A model generated the notes under the pieces. That model saw nothing but the letters and a program-made list of their open reading frames with translations. It did no database searches and was not told where the DNA came from. The position numbers were made by a program, and so were the translations under genes. 64,000 nucleotides of DNA. Source: Ascochyta rabiei. Its lineage: Eukaryota; Ascomycota; Dothideomycetes; Pleosporales; Didymellaceae. Location: NCBI RefSeq assembly GCF_004011695.2, contig NC_082408.1:1101501-1165500 (forward strand). The letters are read 5' to 3'. This document shows positions 43,890-56,200 of this stretch, in pieces. Each line of letters begins with the position of its first letter. Position 1 is the stretch's first letter.

Positions 43890-44507
43890 CTACAATACGC
43901 TTGTCTGACCGCCCTTCTTGCTCTCGATCTGCTCCTTCAACTGTACCAAATCTTGCTCTGTTGCTTCGAACTCGAGGCCCTGCTTGACCCATTGCTCTGC
44001 CTCATCCAACCTGCCCATTTCAAGCAGGCACTTCCCTCTCCTCCACCATCCCTTAGCATTGCCAGCCTTCTTCATCTCGACGCTCGCCTCTGCGTCCACC
44101 GAGCCCTCGGCCCAGTTCTGTTGTGCCATGTTCGCCTGCGCGCGATTGCTCAGCAATCCAGAGACCTCCTCGCGCACCAGACCAGACGGCTCCCAGTGCG
44201 GGCGAGTGAGCGCCATGTCGATTGCAAGAGTGTATAGCTTGACGGCGCCAGTGTGATTGCCTTTGCGGAACTCGGCGTTACCAGATTCACGCAGTTTGCC
44301 AATTTGTGCCGAGCGCTTAGGGTTGACAGGAACAGGCGGCGGCGGCGTGCCTGTAGGCGTCTCGACATTGAGGAGGCCACGGTGAAGTGCGTTCAGAGCA
44401 TCGAGCTCGGTGTTGAGGGCGTTGTTTGCGGAACCCGTTGCGCTGATGGTACCTGTGGCATTGTCCACCTGCAGAGGGAGGAGTGTGAATGTGTCGGCGG
44501 CTTCCAT
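43890..44507 (-). CDS. SEC72: Sec72-like component of the post-translational translocon
   Basis: Cytosolic TPR subunit of the Sec62/63 complex that docks Hsp70-bound precursors at the ER channel. Intronless, 205 residues, started at MEAADTFTLLPLQVD. The N-terminal block NTELDALNALHRGLLN is characteristic. TPR repeats follow: AQIGKLRESGNAEFRKGNHTGAVKLYTLAIDMAL, VSGLLSNRAQANMAQQNWAEGSVDAEASVEM and GKCLLEMGRLDEAEQWVKQGLE. The end is short and basic (SKKGGQTSVL). Length matches yeast Sec72 (about 193). Confidence 0.9.
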   Translation of the reverse strand: MEAADTFTLLPLQVDNATGTISATGSANNALNTELDALNALHRGLLNVETPTGTPPPPVPVNPKRSAQIGKLRESGNAEFRKGNHTGAVKLYTLAIDMALTRPHWEPSGLVREEVSGLLSNRAQANMAQQNWAEGSVDAEASVEMKKAGNAKGWWRRGKCLLEMGRLDEAEQWVKQGLEFEATEQDLVQLKEQIESKKGGQTSVL

Positions 44508-46036
44508 GCTGGGCGCACGATTGTCGTCTCTATGTCCTGAAGAGAAAGAGTGTGTAGATCTGGCTTTATTCTGCGCACAAGTTTTGGAGGTTGATCTTGG
44601 GTAAGGACACTTGGTGATATCGACGACCGGTTGCGCCTTATCGATAACAAATGCACGTGTCCTCCGTTTCACTCCAACCCCCAGTTGTCAAACAAACGAC
44701 CATCATGCGGTCCATTACAGGTCATGTAACAACCAATAAAATGCTTCAGGGAACACTGCATCCATGCTGCGTTCAATTCTTCTCAACAATGCGAGCATGT
44801 ATGAGGCTTTTAATGTGGAAACGACCCTCCATCAGATGTACAGCTCACACACTCTAGTCTCGACCTCTTGCGACCATCTTTCCACGATTGCAAGATTACT
44901 TTTGGAAGACCTCCCGGTATGCTGTCGAAGATTCTGCATTAGTACTTGTGATACTTACCGACGACGACCTTGCCTTGTCTGCTCGTTGCAACACACTCCT
45001 TTTTCCGGCTGCTCCATTGACTGGCCTTGACAGAAGAGCATTCCCAAAAGCTAGAGTACGTACTTTTCATCTACATGTATCAGTCCAATGTGCTTGTTTT
45101 ACAACGTGAGAATCCTCTTTAACAAAGCTCTTCCCCATGTGGTGTCTGTCTACTTCTGTCGATATCCGTCTTCTTTACGCAGCTTGCTACCAGTGAAAGA
45201 AAACGATTTCCCACTTTTCCATCATTTCCTTCACCTTCCACCCGAGACCACGTGGACGGCGTGTGCCTTCTCACCTTAAGTATGCTCACTGCGCCTGCCC
45301 CATTACCCCTCGCCTCACCAACAACACACAACTGACTCAACGAGACGCGGGTTTCGCCGCCAGCCCATGATTCTGCAGCCTTGAAGTCGACACAGTCGTG
45401 GGCTAGACGCCTGCATGTCTCTCTAGAACTACGTCGGCGTCGTTGGGAGACGTGTACTCCATACATCCCAGCCAACTCCAGCGCGTGGACAGTATCGCAA
45501 TGCAGAAACGAGATGGCTGAATTACGAAGCTGTTGCGTAACTGTGGAAGACGTCTACGGAAGACGTCTATGGGAGGCGTGGCGAGGCCTTGGGATCTTGT
45601 GGTCGAGATAAGCTGGAATGAGGTGTGAGTGTTCGCAGAGCTAGCTTTGTGCCGCTGGATTAGTCTTTCCAAAGAAAGAAAAAATACCTCCGCGAAGGTG
45701 GGCGGAGACACGGCTAAACGTCCAAGGACGGACGGGTGGGGTTTCGTGACGTGTAGTGGAGCAGGGAGCTGTCTGCACAGTATTACGGCAGGCAGGTTAT
45801 AAGCAGAGTGGCATCCCTCAGCCTCTATCCTCCTGGTGGAAGTCTATACAAGACTATTGCACGTTGGTGGTTTTTCAAATAAGAGGCTTGAATAAGCACT
45901 TCTCTGCGTGACGAACTCAATTCGTTCTACTGTCATTCGAATCTCTTGTTTCCTTGCTTTCATTACAAACGCCTGCAATGCCCAATGCTTCCCTGACCGC
46001 CAGTAATAGATGTCTTGAGAGAAAAGCGAGCAATTA
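44508..46036. other. Intergenic stretch of 1.5 kb without a recognisable gene
   Basis: Lies between the SEC72 promoter and the 3' end of the carrier gene. Frames on both strands (for example 45119-45475 minus) are short and featureless. A duplicated GACGTCTA pair near 45549-45569 is the only small structure noticed. Confidence 0.5.
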
Positions 46037-47068
46037 TCAATCCTCGTCATGCGCCAGTTGTTCGTCGTCTGCGAAGAGTTTCGGTAGGTAGATTTTTGTG
46101 TTCTCGTAGACCAGGAATGTGACGACTGTAGTAGGGATAACACGCAGGGTATTGGGAATGACTCTGTGTTAATATTAGTACCGAAATGTTGCAACTCCCT
46201 GGTTCACGACTTACCCTTTGTAGAACGCAAAGAAGCCCTCGTTCGTATATGTCTTCCTCATCACGTCCCACAGTCCGTTGTACCTACTCGCTGCTTCGTA
46301 CTGCTGCATTCTCGCCCTGATTGGCTGGTATGGATACGTGATGGCACCGGCTAACAGCTTGCTTCCGCCGCTCATGTACATGTACTCCCAGTTGCTCAGC
46401 CTCTCCTGCCCACCGACCTGGCCACCTCTTCTCTTCTTCATGTTTTCGTAGATGGAGAACTGGACCGCGCCATGCAGCACACCCAAGCTGCTCGGCACAA
46501 AGCCTGCCCAAAGCCCTTTCAGGCCGCGAGTGGCATAGACGTGGGAGAGCCCGACGCGCATCGTCTTGTAGGCTGCAGGGTGGTTTGCGCCTCTCTCCAG
46601 CATCCGTGTTTTGACCACCCATACTGGGTTCGTGCAGAACCCGGTGCTGAGACCGGCGATGATGCTGGCAGAAAAGAACTCGGCGCTGCCCAGGTGTTCG
46701 CCCTCGGCCTTCCGCTTCTTGAGCAGCTCTTTCAGGTTGCCGTAGAAGAGGAAGTACAAGCCCCAGCCGAGGCTGTTTCCGAGTAGATTCGGCCACAGTC
46801 CGCGGTACAGGGCTTTGACGCCCCCTTCGTCGCGCACAACATTGCTGAGGATGCGGAAGGAGTCGCCGAGGCGTGAGCGTGCCGTTGTATTGAGCTGGAG
46901 CCGGTTCTTAAGCAGATCCAATGGGTGCGCGGCCAGGCAGGACACGACACCAGCGCTGAAGCCTGCTACGCTCTCTATAACAGACGCGGAGAGGGTGAGT
47001 TTCGGGGCGCGCGGGGTGCCATTCGTCCCGTCCAGGCTGGAGGTCACGGGTGGAAAGGCGCGGGGCAT
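46037..47068 (-). CDS. FLX1: Mitochondrial carrier, FLX1/folate-FAD type
   Basis: Inner-membrane carrier of the SLC25 family, 326 residues, exons 47068-46215 and 46163-46037 (minus). Three carrier repeats are present with signatures HPLDLLKNRLQ, NPVWVVKTRML and YPYQPIRARMQ; the third lacks the usual acidic residue, as in the FAD/folate subgroup. YRGLWPNLLGNSLGWGLYFLFYGNLKE and GLKGLWAGFVPSSLGVLHGAVQFSIYEN match FLX1-like carriers. The last exon supplies VIPNTLRVIPTTVVTFLVYEN. The transported cofactor (FAD or folate) is inferred from family resemblance. Confidence 0.88.
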
Positions 47069-47594
47069 GGCGATGTCGAGACCTCCGGTCGTAGCGAGCG
47101 CATGCTGGGAGGGGAGCGAGAAGGAAAGTGGGGAGAGGTCGCCAGGAGCGTGACGGGAGGGGAAAATGTAGCTGTTATGTCATGGTGTAAGAAGTGTGCC
47201 CGAATTGTGGGATGGAGCTATGGGCACAAATGCAGGGTTCAAAGCTTCTCGGGACGTCATCCGCACGGCGCACATGGCCATCCTTCGATCCGTCGCAACG
47301 AGGCCGCTGCCGATACCGATACCGATACCGAGACCGAGGCCGTGACACGACGCCCTTGTCTAGTTTGGGATGCTGAACACGCGCACATCTCAACCGGGCT
47401 GGAAGATGAATCTCGAACAACGACCCTGGATCATCACCACCATCAGTGCCAAGACTAAAAACAACACCACGCTGGAAGCGAGCAACAGTATTTGCATAAA
47501 CCAAAGACATTATCATCAAACAAACCTGCTATCTCTACACACCGGTACCGTACTTGCCGCTCGAACAGCACGCCACTTCGCCCGGCGCAGCACC
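47069..47594. other. Intergenic with a short GATACC/GAGACC repeat
   Basis: A CCGATA/CCGAGA repeat of about six units lies at 47306-47341. It is the FLX1 promoter side and the amine oxidase 3' flank. No gene is supported. Confidence 0.55.
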
Positions 47595-49714
47595 TTACGC
47601 AGCAGCAGTCTCCTTCTCCCCAAAAGCCAACTTGCTAATGCGATCCACCAGCGTGCTGCCCTGCCTCACCCCACTCGGCACACTGCAGTAACTGGGCGGG
47701 ATGTCCAAACACGGATTCCTCGTAAAGAAGTTCCTCGGACGCAGCAGTAGCGTCATGGGCTCGGCTGGCATGACGGGGAAGTCCTCAGGCGAGGGGAAGT
47801 GCGTGATGCCGAATGTGTGCCACAGAACGACGTCCGTGTTGTCCAGATTGGCGGTGGGGTTGGCCTCGATCCATGCTGGTATGCCTTGCGACGGCTCGCC
47901 GGATGTCTGCGGGACGTGGCGGCCGGCGGGGTGGAGCTGTGCGTCGTCGTCTGGTCTTGTCAGCATGCGTGATACTCATCGTTCGTGAGGGGGACAGTTG
48001 ACTTACACTTGGTAACGTGCACAGCGTGCCTTGCAAAACCAGCACGTTTCCACACCAGACTGCCTGGTTTCGGTAGCAACTCCGGCACCTCCCTGCTTAC
48101 AAGCTTGTAACTCGCTGGCTTCTTGCTGTATGGGTTCAATTTGCTCTCGTTGCACATATCCCACGTCCTGCTCGACGCGCCGTTGTAGTCTGTCGCCGCC
48201 TGCTCAGGGGTGCTGAGCTTCGTCTTCTTTGCGTAGAATGCGTTGCCGTACTTGTTCTCTGCGCTACCCACCTCGCCGTCCCCACGTGTTGCGTCGACCA
48301 TGAAGACTGTGTTGTTTGGACCGTCAATGTTCGGATCGATGCGTAGACAGAAGAGGTGCTGGTGGTTGTGTGCATTCACACCAGGGTATACTTCTGTACC
48401 CCAGCCCTTCAAGTCCTCCCCGGGCAGCATGGCGTAGGTGTTCAAGATGCCAGTGAGCTTGATTTCCAGCTGAATCGTGCCGTCGAGGTGGAAGATCCAG
48501 TACACGCAGTATTCGTAGTTAGCTGCCGTGAAGATTTGCGAAATGATCAGCTTGCGAGCGCGAGTAACTGTGACACTGTCGTCACGGAAGTCGATGTGCT
48601 TGAACAGAATACCCGCATCCTCCTCATGGATACAGATGGCGTTCTTGATCGTCGTAGCCTGTCCGGCGCGGTTAACAAATGCTGCGTCCATGTAGTGGAT
48701 CGCGCCCTTGCAGTCACATCCTAAGCTCAGCGAGTTCGTCATGTAGCCGCCTCCGTACTCTCCTAGGTCAAAAGCGTGCTTGCGCTGGTGCGGATGATCC
48801 GGGTTTCCGTAGGGTACAACCATCTCAGCTAGCGACAGTCGCCAGAATGTGTCTCTGACTGTGCCCTTATCGTTGAATGTGATGTTGCTAAGAACCAGAC
48901 CTTCGCGGTAGTTGAAGCCAACATGCAGCTTCCAATTGACCCAGCTAATGTACCGCCCGTCCACCGTGAAGCTCACGCCCTCCGGCTGTGTGATGTGGAT
49001 TGGCTTTAAATCCTTCCTGAACCCGCCCTCTTTCTCGATGGCTGCTGCGTGGTAATTGTTTGGCGGTGCTGTGCTCAGTGGTCTTCTCACAGGCGGGACA
49101 TCAATATGGATGATCTCCTGAGTGTCAGAATTGTAGATTGGACAGAAATCCAAGGGGTAGCTGTACTGGCTGTCATCGACATGGGGACGGTAGTACATCA
49201 ACGCTTGCTGGAGGCGCACAGTCGTGCCAAATCTCTCGTCGTAACCGATAGTCCAGGGGTCGCAATAGACTTTGTGCATATCCTGCGGCGGGATGCCTAG
49301 GATGCCGCATTGTTCTATGACCTTGGGGTCTTTGCGTACGATAGACTCAACGATTTGTAGGTCCTCCATAGTTATTAGCGGTTGCACGCCCTCAGTCAAC
49401 TCCCAGCTCAATATCTTGCTCTCGCTCAAGTTCACGTGTGCATCGAACACCTTGCTTCCACGGCCAATGCACACTACGTCCGCAACACGATGCGGTCTCG
49501 GGGCTACCTCTGGTGCTTTTACCCACGCCATCATCTCCGCCTTGCGTGGCTCCAGCAGCGTGACGGCATTGAAGAAGACATCAGGATGGTCTTTGCGGAC
49601 AAGAGCAACTGCGGCTTCAATCTCGAGTTCGGAGAGTGGATCAAATGGGTGAGGCGGTACTGCTTGGCCTGTGAGGTGCGAAGCTGCTTGCTTGAGGCGA
49701 TCCAGAGCCATCAT
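47595..49714 (-). CDS. Copper amine oxidase
   Basis: Oxidises primary amines to aldehyde, ammonia and peroxide with a self-derived topaquinone, giving nitrogen. Exons are 49714-48007 and 47950-47595 (minus), 687 residues. The TPQ motif is AANYEYCVYW with Tyr near residue 400; the catalytic base Asp is in HAFDLGEYGGGYMTNSLSLGCDC; copper ligands are HNHQHLF plus the late His in VVLWHTFGITHFPSPEDFPVMP. The sequence closely follows the Hansenula peroxisomal enzyme pattern. The end reads ISKLAFGEKETAAA: a PTS1-like SKL lies internally, but the true C-terminus is not a PTS1, so a peroxisomal location is unsupported. Confidence 0.95.
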
Positions 49715-50751
49715 GGGTTGCTGGATTCAGTTGAACACCGACGAAGGGAAACTAGACGATGGATGGGAGGTTGACTGATGTCGAGTCTTGAAGCAGGGTC
49801 CAAGCGGGGTATATGTACTCTCCTTGAGCTGAAGCATCGCCTCTCGGACCTTGATACAGCTTTTTGATCATCGGTAGATTCAGGAAGCAATATGAAATCG
49901 TGCAAGTCCACCATGCTTTCAATTCAATCCAATGATTGTTGTTTCTCTCTATCAACGGGCGCGATAAGATAGTAACGGCGCATAGTCATGCCGTATGCGG
50001 TTAAAGCACTAGACGGCGCTAGACATCTTCCCCACTTCTCCATGCATTGCTTGTGCGTTTGGTCCTCCTTCGGACGCTTGGCAGTTTTGGTTCCCTCCGT
50101 GGTGATATGGAGAGTGACATCAAGGTGCGACAGCGTAGAGGCACCGAGAATGTGAGGTACAGGTGTGGGATCGCAGTCTGATGCCAAAGGCGATATTTCA
50201 GCGCTCAGCTCCACGAGACAAAACATCGTGACGAATGTATGAGAACTGGTACAGAATAGGTGAAGAAAGCCGGTGTTTGAAGAGTATGATGTGCATGCTT
50301 TACGTGCCTGGAGAGGATGGGAACACGCCCTCTGCTTTACGTACCCGACCGATTCTCAAATTGCCTCAAATTCGGGCTTGGGAAGGGCGAGGAGCGGTTG
50401 TAAGACAGTAGGCAGCCAAGGACCTTGATGGCAACATCAGTAGACATGCTCATCTCTCTTTGCAAGGTTTGAGCACAGCACAGTCTATATACAGACAACC
50501 GTCTCAAGCCCAACCACAGCAGGAGTTGCCACGTCGATGTTGCTCGAGACTGACTGTAGGCGCTTGAGACAACATTGTGCTGAGGATCCGTGTTGGAAAG
50601 TTGAATCCTCGCCTGTGACAGACTGAGCACGACATCGCAGTGTGCTTCACGGCCCTCTCTCTACCAAGACCCCCTAGATCAGTCTCGCAAGCAGGGTGGG
50701 TTTCACGCAGCCGAGTAAGAGCATTGTTTGCAAGACGACGAACAAGACTGC
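49715..50751. other. Intergenic with weak open frames
   Basis: About 1 kb between the amine oxidase promoter and FAF1. The best frame, 49924-50226 (minus, 100 codons, MFCLVELSAEISPLASDCDP), has protein-like composition at its start but no recognised domain; I do not call it a gene. Confidence 0.4.
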
Positions 50752-51645
50752 TCATCGCCTTGGCTTGCCCTTCCCTTTGCCCTTCGCGCCCTTCCCACCC
50801 TGACTTCCTGGCCCGCCGGTGATGCTCCTGACATCCTTCTTACTGAGACTCAGCGTGCCGCCCCTGAACTTGCCAATACTCGGGCCGCCCACGCCCCTCT
50901 CTCTCTTCTTATCCTTATCCTTCATGCCGACTCTCTGCTCCCGCTCCAAGATGACACCGGCTTCTCGTGCATCGTGCCGCCTCTTTTCCTCGGTCAGCCG
51001 CGCTTTCTGGGCCATGTTTTTCCGCTGCGCCATGGGCATCTTCTTCTGCGTGAAGACGCTTCCCTTTGCGCCTAAGCTCTGCAGGTGCAGGTCTGTGGAC
51101 TTGTGACGCGCAATGCCCGAGGTAGTGAGGGTGGGTGTTGAGGCGCCGGAGGACGAGGCGGAGAGGAGGTGGGATTCGCGAAGCAGTTTCTGGAGAGCGA
51201 GGTCGTTTTTGAGGTTAGCCGTTTCGCCCGTCTCGTCGGCGTCGGCGGACTTCTTCTTAACGGCGAGCTTGCCGGATGGGGGAGCGGCGGTCATGGGCGG
51301 TTTCGAGGACATGAAGGCGCGCTTTGCGGCTTTGGAGGCCTCTTCGTCGGAGTCATACGTAGCGTCTTTGTATTCGATCACTTCGACTTTGTTTGATTCG
51401 TCGTCGCTGAGGCCTGACCAGTCTGACTCCTCCTCGTCTTCCTCTGCTTCGTCCACTGTTGGTGTCTCTTCGATTCTCGGCTTCTTGGGCGCCACGTCTA
51501 GCGGCTTGAATTTCGCCTCGAATGCGCGCCGGAACAGCTCCTGCAAGTCTTCATTGTCGGACCCGGACGCAGGCGACGGCGATCGTGATGGCCTTTCGAG
51601 CTCCTCGCGCGTGACGCGCTTACGTTTCCCAAGCTGCGGTGCCAT
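50752..51645 (-). CDS. FAF1: FAF1-like 40S ribosome-biogenesis protein
   Basis: Nucleolar factor of the 18S rRNA maturation pathway (binds Krr1 in yeast). Intronless, 297 residues. The N-terminus is basic then acidic (KRKRVTREELERPS; DEAEEDEEESDWSGLSDDE). The family block is the C-terminal half: NLKNDLALQKLLRESHLL, RHKSTDLHLQSLGAKG, KKMPMAQRKNMAQKARLTEEKRRHDAREAGVILE, and GGPSIGKFRGGTLSLSKKDV, with a Gly/Lys tail (GGKGAKGKGKGKPRR). It is divergent from HIS6, with only 169 bp between start codons. Confidence 0.9.
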   Translation of the reverse strand: MAPQLGKRKRVTREELERPSRSPSPASGSDNEDLQELFRRAFEAKFKPLDVAPKKPRIEETPTVDEAEEDEEESDWSGLSDDESNKVEVIEYKDATYDSDEEASKAAKRAFMSSKPPMTAAPPSGKLAVKKKSADADETGETANLKNDLALQKLLRESHLLSASSSGASTPTLTTSGIARHKSTDLHLQSLGAKGSVFTQKKMPMAQRKNMAQKARLTEEKRRHDAREAGVILEREQRVGMKDKDKKRERGVGGPSIGKFRGGTLSLSKKDVRSITGGPGSQGGKGAKGKGKGKPRR

Positions 51646-51814
51646 AGTGTCGAGCGTGTGTGTGTTTTAGTAAAGATTTACATCACTCGTGCTTGCAAAA
51701 GTTGGTCCACCAAAAAGTTCACGCTAGCCAAGGACCCCCGAGCCATCCATGTCCATCTTTCACCCCTCCACCCCGCATCGTCATCCCTTACACCTCAAAG
51801 AAACAATCCACACA
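51646..51814. promoter_or_regulatory. Compact bidirectional promoter, FAF1 and HIS6
   Basis: The gap must serve both starts. The right half is pyrimidine-rich (TTTCACCCCTCCACCCC), typical of fungal leaders. No clear TGACTCA amino-acid control element was found by eye. Confidence 0.5.
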
Positions 51815-52739
51815 ATGACAAAGTTTCGCCCCTGTATAGACCTGCATGCTGGCAGCGTCAAGCAAATTGTCGGCGGCACCCTCTCCACCTCGACTCCGAG
51901 CGACTTGAAGACGAACTGGACTTCAGAGCACCCCTCCGCGTACTATGCCTCGCTATACAAGGAACACGACCTTGCAGGCGCGCACGTGATCATGCTAGGC
52001 CCTGGAAATGACGCTGCAGCGCAGGAAGCGCTCGAGGCGTGGAAGGGCGGCATGCAGGTTGGCGGCGGCATCAACGAGGGCAACGCAGGGGAGTGGATTG
52101 GGAGGGGGGCAGAGAGAGTGGGTTATCCACGCAGTCTGCTTGAGATACGCAGCGCAGCTGAGCTGGCGAAAAAAAAAAAGAAGAGCAGAGAGCTAATTGG
52201 GCGCAGTAGGTCATCATAACCTCGTACCTCTTCCCAGACTCGGTCTTCAGCATGGACCGCCTCAGGGGCGTCCTCTACGCGTTAGGCAACGACAAGAACA
52301 AACTCGTCATCGACCTGTCCTGCAGACGCAAAGACGACAAGTGGTTCGTAGCCACCAACAAGTGGCAGACCATCACCGACTTCGAGCTCAGCCAGGGTAC
52401 ATAGACACTCTTTCCCCCATTCTTGACTAGTCAGGAATTGACGCCAAAACAGAATCTATACAGCTCCTCGAGCCGCACTGCTCCGAGTTCCTCATTCACG
52501 CCGCTGACGTCGAAGGTCTTCAGCGCGGCATCGACCACGAGCTGGTCACGAAGTTGGCCGAATGGTGCAGCATCCCCGTGACATACGCCGGCGGCGGACG
52601 GTCGATAGCTGATCTGGAGCTGGTGAAGGAACTAAGCCGCGGCAAAGTAGATTTGACGATTGGGAGTGCGTTGGACATATTCGGAGGCTCGGGCGTCAAG
52701 TTTGAGGAGTGCGTGGCGTGGAACAAGAAGCAGACATGA
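51815..52739 (+). CDS. HIS6: Phosphoribosyl-formimino-AICAR-phosphate isomerase (histidine step 4)
   Basis: Amadori isomerase converting ProFAR to PRFAR in histidine synthesis. Exons are 51815-52117, 52210-52396 and 52453-52739, 258 residues, matching yeast (261). The TIM-barrel blocks are [96 protein letters not shown] and [14 protein letters not shown]. The start at 51815 fits the family; an in-frame ATG at 51749 would add 22 residues. Intron 1 carries an A11 tract close to its CTAAT branch site. Confidence 0.95.
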
Positions 52740-53267
52740 AAAGGCAGAGTAGAAAGCTCGGGAGCTGTGATGAAGAAACGACGAAAAGAAAAGGACGCGT
52801 CACGCGCGGCAAAGGCACTTCTGAAAACAATACACATGTATTGCAATTGATTCTGTCATCTTACGTCTACTAGCTATGCACATAACAGCAGCAGTAGTAC
52901 CGAACAAACTCCTGTCAACGCCAAGCCCGAGCCTCATCATGTCGATCAATCAATCAATCCATCAATCATGACACTCAGCCCAAAAGAACCCTCCCATTGC
53001 TCAGGTGATGTGGTGAAGAGGAAGAAAAGCCCGCTTGCAATGAGTCTCTTGTGACGACCGCAAGCCCTCCATCCCAATCTCACTCTGAAATCATACAGCC
53101 TGCGAAAAAAAAAAAAAAAGAAGACATATCGAGAAGGTAAATCGTTGCTCTGAAGTCTACTCTGTGGGGTTTGTTCATCGGATACGTGTCCCTGGCCTTC
53201 ATTGAGTCAGGCAAGAACAAGCAATAGCAGAGAACCATGTAGGCAAACAGGAGCTTGCATACCTATT
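52740..53267. other. Intergenic, convergent 3' ends
   Basis: Contains an (ATCA)n run at 52945-52967 and a poly-A tract at 53105-53119. Shared 3' region of HIS6 and the SNF2-family gene. No gene is seen. Confidence 0.6.
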
Positions 53268-56200
53268 CTATAGCGCGCGCGGAGTACCGACGGCACTTGT
53301 CACGCCTGTGCTCAAACCACCTGTGCCTGACGCCGCGTCGTCAAAGTCCTGCCACTCGGGATACTCCTGCGTAGCCTCTTTGAGCTTATCGACCGTTGTC
53401 TGCTCAATCAGGTTGGCGTCCTGGTACAGCAGACTACTGTCCTCGTTGTACAGACGGCAGTTGCTGCACAGCAGGCCAAGGTCTTGCCGGAATTGCTTCA
53501 GCGACTGGTACTCCTTCTTATTGATCTTCTTTTTGACCTGGTTCATGCAGATCGGGTTCTTGATCAGTTGGTAGTAATCGGGGTAGTCCCATTTGTCAGG
53601 CAGCTCGATGAAGGGATCGATGATGCCACGATTGGGAATGTCAGGGTCGGTCGACTCTTCCTCGAGGTCATTAAGCGCTTCGTAGACAATATTGACAACC
53701 TTCTGTAACGAAGCTCGCTGCTCGGGTCGGAGTGTGTCTTTGGCTGGTGCTGGACGGCCACGCTTGCGGGGTGCGACGTCTCCATCGAGAGAAGCTTCGT
53801 CGGCCTTACGCTTCTCAAGCTGCTTCGGCTTTCTGCCTCGCTTCTTGGGTATGGGCTCTTCTGAGCTCTCTCGTGAAGGCGCAGGCGACTCTTCCCTTAC
53901 GCCAGACTTCCGGCCACGCTTAGCAATCTTAGCTTCCTTGCGGGCGATTGCAGCTTCGATCGTGTCCTCGTCGTTGTCAACAGCCTCGAGCCATTGCTCT
54001 TCAGTAAGACCATCATCATACTTGACACGTGTGCGCTCACGAGCTCCACGACCGATAGGTGTATCTGCGACCTCTTCGACAACTGGGGCTTCTTCGTTCA
54101 GGTAGATGTCCGGGAGTTCGCTCTCGCCAATGAGACGTGGCAGAGGCTTGCCTGGACCGTATGGATCCTCCGCAAGTCGTTTCCTGTCCATCTCCTGGAA
54201 CAGCTTGAACTCGTCTTCGTTTCGCATCATGATCAAGTTGAGATCATCATCATCCATCTCTTCTTGTTCAAGACTCTCGGCAGCTTCGGCAGACTCCAAC
54301 ATGACTCGCAACATGGCGTCACGCTCCTCATTTGTAGACTTGTTATCGAACTTACCAGCCTGAATGACCTTGCCGTCCATGTCAAGCTTGTAGTTAGCTC
54401 GCTCGAGAATCTTCTCTTCGACCGAGTTTGAGGTGATGAGACGAAGAATGCGGACTTCGTTCTTTTGACCGATACGATGAGCGCGATCCTGAGCTTGCAA
54501 ATCCTGGTGAGGATTCCAATCCGAGTCGTAGATGATGACCGTGTCAGCCGTCTGCAGGTTGAGACCGAGACCACCTGCACGTGTAGACAGCAGGAAGCAG
54601 AAGTAAGGCGAGTTGGGAGCATTGAAAGCTTTGAGCAGATCAGACCGATCATCGGCCTTGGTCGCACCATCCAAACGCATGTATTGCATGCCTCGCAGTC
54701 GCAGGTAATCCTCCATGATGTTCATGATCTGCGTCATCTGGAAGAACATGAGGACCCGATGGCCGGTAGCCTGGAACTTAGGCAAGACTCTGTCCAGGAG
54801 CTCGAACTTTCCTGCTGAGCGCCACAAGAGGTCGTTTGTGCCTCGAGTAGGGTTCATCTGATCTTCGACCTCCTCGAAAACGAAGGGGTGGTTACATAGC
54901 TTGCGCAACTGCATGAGCATGTTGCTCAAACCGCGCATTCCAGTCTTGCCACCCTTTCCGTCACTGACCATAAGCCTGTTGTGAGTTACGAGCTGCTTGT
55001 ACAACTTAGCCTGTAGTGTGGAGAAGTTGCACTTGATGACCCGCTCGGTCTTGTCTGGAAGATCCTTCTCGACATCCTTCTTGAGACGACGCAGAAGGAA
55101 GGGCCTAAGGACCTTGTGAAGTCGGCGAATGACAAGCAACTGCTCTTCTTCAGTCAACTCCATCTTGTCTTGACCACCGGTGTTGGCGAACGGAGTGTTG
55201 AACCACTCGTCAAAAGACGTGGCAGACTTGAAGATGGTAGGAAGAACGAAGTTAAGCATGGCCCAGAGCTCAGTCAGGTTATTCTGGAGCGGTGTACCAG
55301 TAAGAATGAGACGGAAACGAGTGGTATAGTACTGTGTGATCGTACTGCTCAGCTTCGAGTTGGCGTTCTTCATGCGGTGGCCCTCATCGACGATCATGTG
55401 TACCCACTTGATCTTACTCAGAATCGGACGATCCTTGATGATAAACTCGTAAGTGGTGAGCAAGACCTGGAACTGGCCCCAACGGATCTGCTGCTGGAAC
55501 TGCTTTCGCTGGTTTGGTGGACCTTTGTAGACGATCTTCGTGACGCTGGGTGCCCACTTCTCGAACTCGCTAGTCCAATTCGTGAGTGTACTCAGCGGAA
55601 CGATGACCAAGAAAGGCCCAGGCTGTTGCTTCCTCTCAATGAGATAGGTGATCAAACTGATAGTCTGGATAGTCTTTCCAAGACCCATTTCGTCGGCAAG
55701 GATGCCGTTCAGGTTATTGTTGTACAGCGATATCATCCATTGCAGACCCTTGATCTGGTACTCTTTCAGTGTACCGCCAACCAAGCACGAGGCCTGCCCG
55801 GTAACAGTCTCCTTGATACGATGAGCGATCTCGTAGTAATCTGTTCGCTTTTTGCCTGGCTGCACCTCGTCATCTGTGTCGCCATGGTCTTCCGATTCGT
55901 CGGACGAGATGTCTTCTGCGTTGTTGAGCTTGTAACGGTCGGAGTGGTTTCGTTGTTGCGCCTTGACACTGTCGGCAAGCTGCTTCAAGAAACCGTCGGT
56001 CTGTTTCAGCAGATGAGAAATACGTGTGTCCTTGGCTTGACCCAGAAGCTTGAGGTAGGTCTCTTCGTCGTTGGCCTTCAGGGCCTGCAGACGCTGCTTG
56101 GCAGTTCGCTCCACACGTTTCTGTTCTTCCTTCTCGATGTTCTGGTGGGTGGTGATCATGATGCGGCCGAGCTTCTGCAGGCGTTGTCGTTGGGCTGCAC

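Noticed and set aside
49924..50226. 100-codon minus-strand frame between amine oxidase and FAF1
   Set aside because: Composition is not absurd, but there is no domain, no conserved motif and no splice support.
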